Shown here: one piece after another, positions 20,902-30,487 of the stretch
Position numbering within the stretch: the first letter of the stretch is position 1
Layout of the letters: the number at the start of each line of letters is the position of its first letter
Assembly: GCA_963575745.1 (NCBI GenBank)
Contig: CAUYUJ010019093.1
Span: 263,854 to 327,853 of the forward strand
Direction of reading: 5' to 3'
Length of the DNA: 64,000 bases
DNA from: Prorocentrum cordatum
Lineage: Eukaryota > Sar > Dinophyceae > Prorocentrales > Prorocentraceae
Translations under genes and position numbers: made by a program
Notes under the pieces: model-generated
What the model saw: the letters and a program-made list of their open reading frames with translations, nothing else
The model's database searches: none
What the model was told of the DNA's origin: nothing

Positions 20902-21124
20902 GATGGGGTCGAAGTGGAGGAGGTCGGAGGATCGCACTGCATCCCCGGTGCATCGGCGACAAACCGCCGACGCACTGGCGATGCACTGGCGATGCACCGT
21001 CGACGTCGGCGGTGCACCGTCGACGCGGAGGACATCGGCTCCGCATCGAGCCGCATCGGCGACGCATCGCCGAGGCATCGGCGAGGCGGCGCGATCCTCC
21101 GACCCCATCTGCTCGGACCCCATC
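20902..21124. mobile_element. F2 foldback element, copy c
   Basis: GATGGGGTCGAAGTGGAGGA at the left mirrors CCTCCGACCCCATC..GGACCCCATC at the right. The interior has CGATGCACCGTCGACGTCGG and CTCCGCATCGAGCCGCATC. It ends 9 bp before an F7 copy. Confidence 0.75.
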
Positions 21125-21133
21125 TGGAATGTG

Positions 21134-21330
21134 TCGGGGGCGGGCAAGAGGGGGGTGTCCAAAAGGGGGGGGGGTGCAAATCATGACCGGCGGCATGTGC
21201 ACGGCCCAGGGGGTGGGGCCTGGGACGTAATGAAATAAGAAGAGGCGCCGTGAGATCTGGGGAAATATCATGGCCACCGCCATGATATCCACCCCCCCCT
21301 AGTCATCACCCCCCTCTTTTCCGCCCCCGA
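21134..21330 (+). mobile_element. TCGGG-type MITE, family F7, copy b
   Basis: A complete 197-bp element with ends TCGGGGGCGGGCAAGAGGGG and CCCCCTCTTTTCCGCCCCCGA. The perfect target duplication ATGTG lies at 21129-21133 and 21331-21335. The interior matches copy a closely (ATGACCGGCGGCATGTGC, GACGTAATGAAATAAGAAGA). Confidence 0.92.
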
Positions 21331-21743
21331 ATGTGTCTCTGTGCGCATGTTTCCCTCCTGAACCCCCACCTGGCGGGCGCCGGGCGGGCGGCGGGCATCC
21401 GCGAGGTACCCCCTGCTGTTCAGGCGGGGCCTCACGCTCCGGTTGTGCTCGACGTCGACTTGGCGGCCGCGCTGCCCGGGCCTGGCCCACTCGGCGCTGG
21501 CCACCTGCGGGCGGAAGGCGGGGCGCGCGGGGACGGCAGGCGACCAAGAAGCACACCGAGGGCACACCCTTGGGGGATGTCTTGCACATGCCAAAAGGCA
21601 TCGGAGCACCGAGATCAGCTCCGTTTTCGTCGTGGTCGAACTGGCGTCCCAGGACGGCCAGCTCGACTACAACCACAACCAAAGTGCTCATGTCGAGGTC
21701 GGTGGGTTCTCCCCCGAGGGGTCCTTCAACAAGAATCCACGAA
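21331..21743. other. unassigned
   Basis: GC-rich sequence; nothing recognised. Confidence 0.4.
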
Positions 21744-21950
21744 TGAGGGGCAAGGATCGGGGGGGAGTGGCATCGGGGGGGATGCATCGACCTGGAATCG
21801 GCGATACATCGCCGATGGATCGGCGATAGGCCCCCGATAGTGAATCCGAACCTTGCTGTGCAGCTTTCAGCTGTCGGGCCCCCGTCGGCGATCCGTGGTC
21901 GACGCATCCCCCCCCCATGTGCCTATCCCCCCCCGATCGTTGCCCCTGAG
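21744..21950. mobile_element. F11 foldback, copy b
   Basis: GAGGGGCAAGGATCGGGGGG at the left mirrors CCCCCCCGATCGTTGCCCC at the right; the inverted repeats extend ~50 bp to GATGCATCGACC/GGTCGACGCATC. Confidence 0.75.
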
Positions 21951-22145
21951 CTGAGCTGTGGTTGTGGCTCTCAGCTGTGCCCGGGGGGGCCGTCCGCGTG
22001 GGGTCCAGAAGTGCGCGACATTCGTGCGCCTCTTGGGCCCGCGGCGGCAGTTCAAGAGCTGGGTCGGGCATGTCCTCCTCCTCCAGGCCGGGTTTTGACG
22101 AAACATCTTAAAACGTACACAACAAATGCTCAAACATACTCAAAA

Positions 22146-22303
22146 TTACCAGCCTCGAACGTATCCCTATCCCTAAGATCGACACGCCAAAAGGCGATGA
22201 CAACCTTAGGGATTCGCCCTCAGAAAATAAGGGAATCCCTAAGATCGGCATCGTGATGAGGAGATGCCCAGCATAGGGATAGGGATATGTTCCAGGCTGG
22301 TAA
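22146..22303. mobile_element. F13 MITE (TTACCAGCC ends)
   Basis: 158 bp with ~30-bp inverted repeats: TTACCAGCCTCGAACGTATC at the left, GATATGTTCCAGGCTGGTAA at the right. Internally CCCTAAGATCG occurs twice. The flanks CAAAA and CAGAA may be a mutated 5-bp duplication. No other copy seen in this window. Confidence 0.8.
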
Positions 22304-22319
22304 CAGAACTAGTCAACAA

Positions 22320-22400
22320 ATCGTCCCCTGATAATTGAATTGATAGACTATGTTTGGAGATCGTCCCCTGACAATAGTTTGACTATGTTTGAATATGCCT
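22320..22400 (+). repeat. tandem ~45-bp duplication
   Basis: ATCGTCCCCTGATAATTGAA..GACTATGTTTGGAG is followed by ATCGTCCCCTGACAATAG..GACTATGTTTGAAT. Confidence 0.7.
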
Positions 22401-22550
22401 CCTGTAGAGGGACACGCTCGACTCAATTCAAGGGGCCATGCAGGGCCCGGGAAGGGCCGCTCCCCTGCAGTCGCCCAATTTATTTCGACGGTCCCGGTGG
22501 CCAGGAAAGTACCCGGGAACCCGGAGAGACAGAGAGAGAGCGAGAGAGAT

Positions 22551-22591
<41 letters not shown>
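22551..22591. repeat. (AT)n microsatellite
   Basis: About 20 AT units directly before the CTAGAAC hairpin. Confidence 0.95.
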
Positions 22592-22592
<1 letters not shown>

Positions 22593-22632
22593 TAGAACCA
22601 TCGCGCGCGCTTCGCGCGCGCTCAGGTTCTAG
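22592..22632. repeat. CTAGAAC hairpin, copy b
   Basis: CTAGAACCATCGCGCGCGC pairs with GCGCGCGCTCAGGTTCTAG around a TTC core. It is nearly identical to 12427-12467. Confidence 0.8.
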
Positions 22633-22810
22633 CAGGCCCCGGGCCTTGACGAATTCACTGCTCCACTGAAGTAGTGGACCACAGTCCACGCATACCAATC
22701 TGCGTTCGAGGAAAATTGTTGTGTAGGGGGCGGAGGCCGTATGAATCGGGTTCCCAGAAGGCCTTCTGGGAGCATGGGTTTGGGGCGTCTTGGGAAGCCT
22801 GTGGGGCGTG

Positions 22811-22812
<2 letters not shown>

Positions 22813-22865
<53 letters not shown>

Positions 22866-22866
22866 G
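22813..22866 (+). repeat. (GTC)n microsatellite
   Basis: Eighteen near-perfect GTC units. Confidence 0.95.
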
Positions 22867-23049
22867 TTGCTACGACCCATTCCCGAACCTGACCTTGGGG
22901 GTGGCCTAACCTGGCGCAGCCCCGATTGGCAACAGACCCGACACGTCCCGTCCGAACTGAACGCCAGGTTCGCACTCGCCCAGCACGAAGGGACGGCATC
23001 TGCGGTCGCCAGTTGTCTCGCGCCGAGTCCGTACGTCTTACTACGGTGA

Positions 23050-23800
23050 CGGGCTGATTTTTGCCTCTTGAAGGCCCTCTTGGAGCCCCCTTCGGCCATC
23101 TTGAAGCCATCGCGGGCCCTCTTGGGCCTCGCTGAGGCTGTCCTGGGGCCCTCTAGGGCGTCCTCGGAACCCGAGAGTCATGTTCCCGGAGAGGCTTCCG
23201 GGAACATGATTTCGAACGGGGCCCTCTTGGGCCTCCCTGAGGCCGTCTGGTTGGGCCTCCTGGGCCGGCTTCGGGGCCTCTTGGGCCGTCTCGGGGGGTT
23301 CGATGAGCCCCACAGGCCGACCCTTTTGGGCCGTTTTGGGGCATCTTGGGGCCTCTTTGGGGTCTCTGATGGGGGCATTTTCAAGCCTCTTGGGGGCCTC
23401 TTGGGGGCCTATTGGGGCGGAAATCTCCGTTGTCGGTTCGTGTTCCCCCTCTTTGGCACCTTTTGGGGCCGTCTTGAAGCCCTCTTGGGCCGTCTTGGGC
23501 GCCTCTTGGATTGGGGGCCTCTCGGGGGCTCGGGGGCCTTTTGGGCCGTCTTGGGGCGATGTTCGAGGCTTCCTCGGCAATCTTGGAAGGTCAGAAGCCC
23601 GAAAACGCGGGCAAGCAAAACACATTGGAAAACACAATGAAAATCTGTGATTTTAGCCTCTTGGGGCTCTCTTGGAAAGCCTCTCGGAGCGCCCCTGGGG
23701 CTTCTTCGGGGCCCCTTGGGCCTTGATGGGGCTATCTTGAGAGTCTTGGAGCGCTCTTGGGCCGTCTTGGCGGCTTCTTGCCGTCCCCGGAAGCCGTGGT
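23050..23800 (+). repeat. CTTGGG higher-order array, block 4
   Basis: Same array with the punctuating module at 23585-23660 (GAAGCCCGAAAACGCGGGCAAG, then ATGAAAATCTGTGATTTT) and the second spacer at 23418 (GTTGTCGGTTCGTGTTCCCC). Confidence 0.8.
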
Positions 23801-23924
23801 GGACGCCTCCAGGGGCGCAAAAGAGCCTCCAGACGCCAGGGGGCAAAGTGGGTTACGGGGGGGGGGGAAATCGGGAGGGTGTCCCGGCCCAGGGCCCTGG
23901 CCCCCGGTATCCCGCTATGTGATA

Positions 23925-23941
23925 TATGTATATGATATGTG

Positions 23942-23990
<49 letters not shown>
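23925..23990 (+). repeat. (AT)n then (GA)n microsatellite
   Basis: ATATGTATATGATATGTGTA, then TATATATAT, then ~20 GA units. Confidence 0.9.
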
Positions 23991-23991
<1 letters not shown>

Positions 23992-24076
23992 AGAACAAAA
24001 AACTCTAGGACCCCTTCCTGTCAAGATCTCTTCTCATCACGGCGAACCCAAACAATAGGCTCCCGGAACCTAGAAG

Positions 24077-24241
24077 GAACAAACACTACAGAAACACAAA
24101 CTGTTGGAGGTCTGGGCGGATGTCTTGGATCTGCACTGGACCCCGCTCTCGAGCGCGACAAGGGCGGCGCCAGCGGCGCCGCCAGGGGGGGGCCCAACGC
24201 CGAGCCCAAAGATCCGCGCGAAACTCCGAACGTGTAGTGCT
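24077..24241 (+). mobile_element. H1 nested-hairpin foldback, copy e (degenerate)
   Basis: The GGAGGTCTGGGCGGATGTCT arm, a decayed first hairpin (CGCTCTCGAGCGCG), a second hairpin GGCGGCGCC/GGCGCCGCC with loop AGC, and the right arm CCGCGCGAAACTCCGAACG. Confidence 0.6.
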
Positions 24242-24385
24242 GCTAGAAGTGCCCCTGGCCCAAGGTGTCCCCAGGATTTCCAGGGAGGCCCCCACGACGG
24301 CCTCCAGAACCCCTCACGAGGCCAAGAGGGCCCCAGGGGCGCCTTGGCACGAGGCCAAGAGAGCTCCTCACACGAGGCGAAGAGG
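24241..24385 (+). repeat. dispersed repeat shared with 54259-54400
   Basis: TGCTAGAAGTGCCCCTGGCC.AAGGTG... matches TGCCAGAAGTGTCCCTGGCC.AAGGTG..., and both carry TCAC.ACGAGGC.AGAG. Confidence 0.55.
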
Positions 24386-25085
24386 GCCCCCCCAAACTGA
24401 GGGCAAGGCTGGGGGTACTTTTTGTTTGCATTCAGGGGGCGTGGTCTCGAAGGGCGGAAGATGCACGCCCTTCGCCCCGTGCGTCAGACGGCGCACGCCT
24501 GCAGGCGGCCTAGATCTATAGCTGCGTGGTGGATCTGCCATACCATCGACGTCATTTGTCGGGCCAGACGTCGCGGATCGTCGGGGGAGGTGGAGGGGGA
24601 TGAGGAAGCAAAGTGGGATGGACGAGGAGACGAAGACGAGGGGGAAGATAGGGAATGGTGCGCGACATGTGCCACGGACGCGAAACTGGGAATGCGAACT
24701 CCTGGACGATCAGCCCGCGCAGGGAGCGGTCACGCGGGACGACTCTGCCAGTGTTCGGCCTCCTCCATCGCTCCGTCCATCCCCCATCCGCTGTACGTTG
24801 CTGCTCCCTTGCGCGTCTAAGCGCCTTCAACAGCACTGGCGCTGGTCACCGCCATCATCTTCGAACCACTACGCGAGCACAAGCGGGTCGGTTCCATCCA
24901 GCCCCATTATATCACTCATCTGTCTCGTAGTATTGCAGTGTGTCGCCTTGCCTCATGGTCATCCCTTCGCGCTCCTCCAATTAGGCTGCGCCCATGTAGA
25001 GCGCCAAAATGCTAAGCAACAGTACGTTGCTTAGACAAGCCCAGAGGTGGGATTAGATACGATGCGGAGCTCGTCCGCGCGGCAC
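24386..25085. other. unassigned
   Basis: ~700 bp of mixed-composition sequence without recognised repeats. Open frames exist on both strands but none has a domain or a convincing splice pattern. Confidence 0.4.
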
Positions 25086-25104
25086 TTCAGTCACTTGCAT
25101 TGGG

Positions 25105-25385
25105 CGCGGCGGCCCAAGAGGGCTTCAAGACGGCCCAAGAGAACTCCAAGACGGCCTGATGAGGACCCCAAGAACGCCCCCCCCAAAAAAGAGGCTCCAG
25201 AGGAGGAACACGAAACGACTGTTCAAGCCCTCGGCCTTCAGAGACCCCCAGCCGCCCAACAAGACACCCAAGATGCCTCCAGGAGGCCCTCGGGAGGCCC
25301 CCAGGAGGCCCCCAGGCAGCCCACAAGACCCCAAGAGACTTCAAGACTGCTCCAGAGGAGCTCTGCAAAGCACTCCGAAGAGACT
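25105..25385 (-). repeat. CTTGGG array, reverse orientation
   Basis: GGCCCAAGAGGGCTTCAAGA and similar words are the reverse complement of the block 1 motif, including the reversed second spacer (GAACACGAAACGACTG). Confidence 0.75.
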
Positions 25386-26200
25386 AAGACACCCAAAGGC
25401 CACGAGCTTTACTGTTCTGGCCGACTGGACCCTGCCGCGGGTCGGTGGCGGCATGGGCCCAAGACCATTGCATAAGCCTTCCAGAGAGATCTCTCGCCCA
25501 TGCCATTGTAAGGGCAGCGGGCTTCGATCTCTCGTCCACGTCATCGTGAGGGCAGCGCGCTCCGAACGCATCAGACTGGATGTCTGCACACAAATACACA
25601 CTGTAATCAACATCAAAATCCAAAGAGCGGGAGATCGATCGGAAAGCTGGCAGCTGGAATCGGAGAATGAAGCGAGGACGATGACTAAGAAGTGGGGGAA
25701 GAGGAGGACGCGGGGGAAGATTAGGAGGATGAGGGGGAGAAGGATGAGGGGCAGCAGCAGCAGCAAGAAAACGAACCTCCCCTGCCGTCGCTTATGCCCA
25801 TAGGCCCTGAACTTTTCTGGAATGGCCGAGCGGTCGCATGGGCCACGCGCGCGCTGGCAAGCGCCAGCGATGCCACAATGCGGGCCAGCGGATTGAACGC
25901 AGCGATGATGAAATCAGAAGAGAGAGACCCGCGGTCGACCACTGCAAACTCCAGGCTCCGAGCGAACTAGGGACTGAAGAGCAGGGATGAAAGAGCCGGC
26001 GACGAGGGCCCCAAAACGGCCCCGAAAACGGCCACCGCCCGACGAGGGACGACATACCACGCAGCCCCACGAGCTCCCTCCACGGAAGCCCTTGGGTCCG
26101 CAGGTAGGGGCGCCCAAGTCGGGCCCGAAGGCGCGGCGCAGCGGCACGCGCGGCACGAGAAGACCAGCGTTCCGAGCCGACCAGCGGCGCAGTGCGGGCG
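25386..26200 (-). other. low-repeat region, weak minus-strand coding signal
   Basis: A minus-strand frame from ~26305 down to ~25950 (starting MSSEELGGFFGESF) has GC-biased third positions and could be the tail of the decayed gene at 26297-27460. Below ~25900 nothing is recognised. Confidence 0.3.
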
Positions 26201-26296
26201 CAGACGGCCCAGCTCAAGAAACGGGCACACGAGGCCCTGCTTGATGATGAAGCCGGCTCCAGCGAGACGAAAGACTCGCCGAAGAAGCCGCCAAGC

Positions 26297-27460
26297 TCCT
26301 CAGACGACATGTCCGAGTGCGCGCAGCTTCGCCAGCCGGTCCTGCCCGAGAAAGGACAGCTCCTCCTCCACAAAGGTGCGCGCGGGCATAACCGCCACGG
26401 CGCTCCCTGTGGCTTCCTCAAACGCGGCGCCGCCATCACCAGCGCCGCGAAGGGCACCGCTGCCTTCGGCATCGGCCTGCACGAAATCTCCGCGAGCATC
26501 AGGGGGAGGTGTCCCGGCGCTGGAGTGCGAATCCGCACTCGAAAAATCTACAGCATCATTCAGCAGCTTCTGCTTCTCCTTCTTCTTAATCTTCTTCTTC
26601 GCCCTCTTCTTCCGCTTGCCCTCCGCGGCGCGCGGCGGCAGGTCGCCAATCCAGAACTCCTCCACGCTGGCACGCGCCTCGGAGGCGTCCGCGGCCTGCG
26701 CGCCGAGGGAGGCGGCGGGGGCCTCGGTGGAGTCGCGCGCGGCGGCGCAGGAGGTACGGCCAGCACCGTCACCCCGATCTGCTTCCTGCACGGGCCCTCG
26801 GGGCTCGGGCACTCGAGGTGAAATGACCCCGGCGGCGGAGGCGTCGGCGGCCGGCGCGGCAACCCCGTTGAGGGCGTCGCCGTCCGCTTCTTCCACCGCA
26901 GCTTGTGCACCTTCTTCTGCTGCTTGTACTGCTTCGGTTTGTTGTACTTCTTCTTAGGCTTCTTCTTATTTTGCTTCTGCTTCTCCTTCGCCATGAGATG
27001 CGGCGACTGCGGGGAAGAAAGCATGGCCCCCACCGGCTCCACGCAACTCAGGTGGACATGACCACGACCGGTGCTGCCAGGACCCGCGCTCGAAGGCGGC
27101 GCAGGTGGGCGGGGCACACCATTGCCGCTCCACCAAGTACCGGGGGGGCGCCAGGCACCCTCCAGGGCGGCGGAGGCGGCCGCAGGAACTTCACGAAGCC
27201 GCCGTGCACTGGCCTCATCAGGACGGTGTTGGAGCCCATCCAAAACGCCGGCGGCGTCGAGGGTGGAGATGATGATGACATCTGCCTCGAAGGTGACATG
27301 ACTGACTCGGTCCAGCAAGTCCGAGGTCACCAGGTAGTCGGGGATGAAAATGCGCATGCGCTTGCCGAAGATCGAGTACTCCTGCCAATAAGCCCGGTCT
27401 GAACGGCCATGACGAACTTCTCGCGGCCGCTCTCAAGCCGCACAATACATGGTCCAGCGC
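26297..27460 (-). pseudogene. decayed coding sequence, unknown family
   Basis: Coding signal passes between frames on the minus strand. In order: REKFVMAVQTGLIG (~27430-27370), then YWQEYSIFGKRMRIFIPDYL continuing to FEADVIIISTLDAA (~27390-27255), then FWMGSNTVLMRPVHGGFVKF (~27250-27190), then a Pro-rich and Lys-rich stretch (KEKQKQNKKKPKKKY, ~26990). The last part is an acidic, Ala-rich segment with a nuclear-localisation-like KRKKRAKKKIKKKEKQK, ending ...LAKLRALGHVV and a stop at 26300. Third positions are strongly G/C in each segment, which supports real past coding. At least three frame changes separate them and not all sit at homopolymers. Either a pseudogene or a multi-exon gene whose introns I cannot place. 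No known domain recognised. Confidence 0.45.
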
Positions 27461-27524
27461 CGGGCCCACGCGCTCGGGGGGGGTGCGCAGGCGGCCCCCC
27501 TCCCCGAGCCGTGGAGGCTTGAGA

Positions 27525-27531
27525 AATCAGA

Positions 27532-27563
<32 letters not shown>

Positions 27564-27615
27564 CAAAAGAGAGAGAGACATAGAGGGCGAGAGGGAGAGA
27601 GAGAGAGATATGCGG
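27525..27615 (+). repeat. (GA)n-rich tract
   Basis: AGAGAGAGAGAAAGAGAGAG with short interruptions. Confidence 0.9.
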
Positions 27616-27931
27616 AATACGAGTTGACGATACAGCCCGAAGAAGCCGAAGCCCAGATGCGATGGGAGTCGCGCTCGCCTCCAGCAAGGGAGCCAGATAG
27701 CGGCGGTCGACAGCGCGGTTAAGCAAGCCGTGAGGGCTGTCCGGCGACCTTGAAGGGTCTGAACTTCGAAAGCAGCACAGAAACAAACAGAACGATGAGA
27801 GTCAAAGGCGAAAGAAACACATCTGCAAGGAAAGAACAACCGGGATGCCTACAGTTCGAGGCGGTCTGGAAAGAGAAGCTGGCAACCCCAGACGAGTATG
27901 AGCTGGATCCTCCCGCGATGACCCTCCGAGA

Positions 27932-28100
27932 CTAGGACAGGTTGCGAGAAAATCGGGCACGAGTGCGGTTGGCGGCACGAAGATAGCGCGCAACCTCGAT
28001 CTCGGACACAGCACGCTGTCCCTGCGAGCGACCCCCACGCGAGGGCCCCTCCTGTACACGCCGTCCGCATGCCAGGGCTTCTGGCTTCTTCGATGCACGC
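27932..28100 (-). CDS. possible terminal exon, 55 codons
   Basis: A minus-strand frame opens after an AG at ~28101 (CTTGGGGATAG) and reads KKPEALACGRRVQEG ... QRAVSEIEVARYLRAANRTR ..FSRNLS to a TAG at 27932-27934. The segment is basic and helix-like, with G/C-rich third positions. No family recognised and no upstream exon can be joined with confidence. Confidence 0.25.
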
Positions 28101-28720
28101 TATCCCCAAGGTGGGGGACACCGTGTGCAATGGCAGCGCCCAATCGCACGCTACCGTTCCAGCGCCGACCGCAATGCCAGCATAATCCGAGTAGAAGGAC
28201 ATACGCACTCAACGCGACCGCTTGAAAGCGTTAGCGCACGCTTTAAACAAGTCATGTTTCCAGAAGGGCCCGAGGCACGCCGTCGGAGGAGACGGCACGT
28301 CGGTCGCAAAGATTGGGCCGAAGTTTCCTGCTGTGGCCCAGGGAGAAGCGTCCAAAGCACCCGCGACTCCTGTAAGGATCAACCATTCGCCTGCGAGTGG
28401 CGGTCAGGCATCTGGAGGTCACAATCAGCGAAGGGCAACATGATAAAAACAAAAAACAAATCTTCTGAGAATACTGGCCTGTGCGAAGCATTTCCGACGT
28501 AAAAACCCGCGAAGTCCAAGGGACACCTACTCATTGAGAAAAATGCGGCACGTAACAAGTTGAGCGTACCTTGTCCTGACCCCCAAACGCTAACCTCAAT
28601 GAGCAAGCGAAAGAGACCACCGTGCTGCAGGCTTTGACGACGAGTCGTATTCATTCCGGGGGGCACGAGAGAAGGGGATTCGACCTGCGGAAGCGAGGAA
28701 GGAATCTCAACGGGAAGCAG
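28101..28720. other. unassigned
   Basis: Mixed-composition, low-repeat sequence. The minus-strand tract TTCCTTCCTCGCTTCCGCAG/G near 28695 resembles a splice acceptor. Confidence 0.35.
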
Positions 28721-28726
28721 CAATAT

Positions 28727-28828
28727 CTGAAGCCCGCGGCCTTCATGGGGCCGTAGCCGGTCACGTTGACGCTCCCCTGGCAGCTCTTGTCGGAGCCTGG
28801 CACCACCTGCACGCGGAGGTGAAACCGT
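28727..28828 (-). CDS. possible exon fragment, truncated by H1 arm
   Basis: A minus-strand frame reads FHLRVQVVPGSDKSCQGSVN and on to TGYGPMKAAGF with nearly every third base G or C. It stops making sense at ~28727 and, at its 5' side, runs straight into a solo H1 arm at 28829. No domain recognised. The strength of codon bias is the only evidence. Confidence 0.3.
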
Positions 28829-28895
28829 GCAAGGGGCGGCGCTTGAGACGCCGCCAAGAGGGGGTCCAAGGACGATCCAAGAAATCCGCGAATAC
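28829..28895 (+). mobile_element. solo right arm of H1
   Basis: GGGGCGGCGC..GACGCCGCC then GGGGTCCAAGGACGATCC..AAGAAATCCGCG matches the right half of H1 (second hairpin plus right arm). The left half is absent. Confidence 0.6.
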
Positions 28896-29237
28896 ATTCA
28901 AATTCTACGTGGACGCGCAGGCGACCCTGTGTTTGATCGATAGAGAAAACATTACTTTCGCTAAGGACATCCTCGACTGTTTAACTCGACGGGCCTACGC
29001 GATGTCGCTATTCAATCGCAGAATAAGTTCGCCAACCCTGCGCAAGTCGAGGCCGGGGGTTAACCAACTAAAAGGACACCCTGGGCCCACGCCCTTTCCT
29101 GGAAAACTCTCCCGCCACGATTCATGTAACGACGCGAGGTTTGAGGCTCTGGAAACCGCCCAGCGCGAGACCTGCGCGCCGTCGCCGCTGTCGCCCTCGT
29201 GGTCGTCGTCGTCGCGCCGCAGGTGGAACTAGAAGAA
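28896..29237. other. unassigned
   Basis: Plus-strand open frame but no recognisable protein. 29180-29222 is GTC-rich. Confidence 0.4.
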
Positions 29238-29415
29238 GACAAAACGCCACAAACATAAACTTTTGGCGCTCCGCGCGGACTCCTTGGATCTGCGCAAGAC
29301 CCCGCTCCCTGGCGCGCGGAGCGCGCAAGGCGCGGCGCCGGAGGCGCCGCCAGAGGGGCCCAGCGCAGATCCAAGAAATCCGCGCGGAGCGCCACAAGTT
29401 TATGCTCAAGAGCAT
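29238..29415 (+). mobile_element. H1 nested-hairpin foldback, copy c
   Basis: Left arm CATAAACTTTTGGCGCTCCG..CTTGGATCTGCGC; hairpins CTGGCGCGC-GGA-GCGCGC and GGCGCC-GGA-GGCGCC; right arm GATCCAAGAAATCCGCGCGG..GCGCCACAAGTTTATG. Same subfamily as copy a. Confidence 0.85.
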
Positions 29416-29605
29416 CGTTTCACCGATCCCCATCCCCACAAGCGTGGGCTGGGACCCACTGACCGATTTACCCCCCTGGATGGGGATATAGGCTGCTCTC
29501 TTCGGGCTTCGAGGGGCATGTCCGCAACTGGGGGGGTGAAGCGCGGAGGAGGGCTCGAGATGTGGATGGGCATGGCGATAGGGAATCGGTGAAACGACAC
29601 TGAAA
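29405..29605. mobile_element. F9 foldback, copy a
   Basis: GAGCATCGTTTCACCGATCC at the left mirrors GGGAATCGGTGAAACGACAC at the right. The interior has CCGATTTACCCCCC and TTCGGGCTTCGAGGGGCATG. The sister copy is at 55768. It abuts and slightly overlaps the H1 copy. Confidence 0.7.
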
Positions 29606-29879
29606 CGCTTCGGTCTGTGGCGTTGTTTCCTCTTCGAGGCCCGACGGCGAGGCGGGGCCCCCCCCGTCCTATCGAGGCAGTGCACGTTGCGGCAACAGCT
29701 CGGGGAGGTGCCGCGAGGGAAGGAGCCGAGCCGGGGCCGCGCCACGGGGGAGAGGCCAGGCCCCTACACCGCAGGACGTGTGCGTCGCCGCCCCCGCCCT
29801 CGCCGCGAGCCGCCCGGCGCCCGCCGCCCTGGGGGGGGGGGCCCGGCCGCCGAAAGCCCCGGAAAAGCTCAGAGGGAGC

Positions 29880-30050
29880 ACGAGCAGGAGGAGCAGGAGG
29901 GGGAGGAGGGGGAGGAAGAGGATATGAGGAGGAGGAGGAGGAGGAGGAGGAGGAGGAGGAGGATATGAGAAGGAGGATAATGAGGAGGGAGATAACATGA
30001 GGATGCGGAGGAGGAGGAAAGGGAAGTAGGAGGAGGAGGAGGAGGTTTCC
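29880..30050 (+). repeat. (GGA)n microsatellite, interrupted
   Basis: GGA runs with GATATGAGG and GATAATGAGG interruptions. Confidence 0.9.
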
Positions 30051-30229
30051 GTCGGCGGCGAGGCAGAGGCAGCGCCGCTCCAGCGTGTTGCTGTTCGGGG
30101 CAACCGACAGGCTCCTTGGCCGGCCTGCCAGGGAGGGGGCGGGGGAGCCCAGGATCGAATCGACGGGCCGCATCGGCCATCGAGACGCATCGGCTCGGCA
30201 GACCTCGGCAGCCAAGGTTGGGAGAAGCC

Positions 30230-30370
30230 GAATCGGTGGAAATTTGCAGGTCAATGGGCTTCTTCTAAACAATAGGGATGCAAAACGGAAGCCGAAGTCG
30301 AATCGAAGCGGAATCGGAGGCCGTCGACGTCGAATCGAAACGGTGGAAATCTGCAGGTCAGTAGGCATAT
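30230..30370 (+). repeat. dispersed repeat shared with 30830-30920
   Basis: GGTGGAAATTTGCAGGTCAATGG and GGTGGAAATCTGCAGGTCAG bracket AAGTCGAATCGAAGCGGAATCGGAGGCCGTCGACG. The middle recurs at 30865 (GCGAATCGGAATCGGAGGCC). Confidence 0.6.
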
Positions 30371-30487
30371 TTCCCTACCTAGGCTCTGCCTAGAAGGGTT
30401 CTTGCTCTCTTAGCTTAAAGGGGCCGGGCAGTGGAACTCGCCCCGGGCGGTTCCCCCAGTCCCCTGGGAGCGGTTCCCCCAGTCCCC

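Noticed and set aside
21744-21950. F11 as a member of the TCGGG group
   Set aside because: A TCGGGG word is present at its left, but the inverted repeat extends beyond it (GAGGGGCAAGGATC) and the flanking 5-mers do not match.
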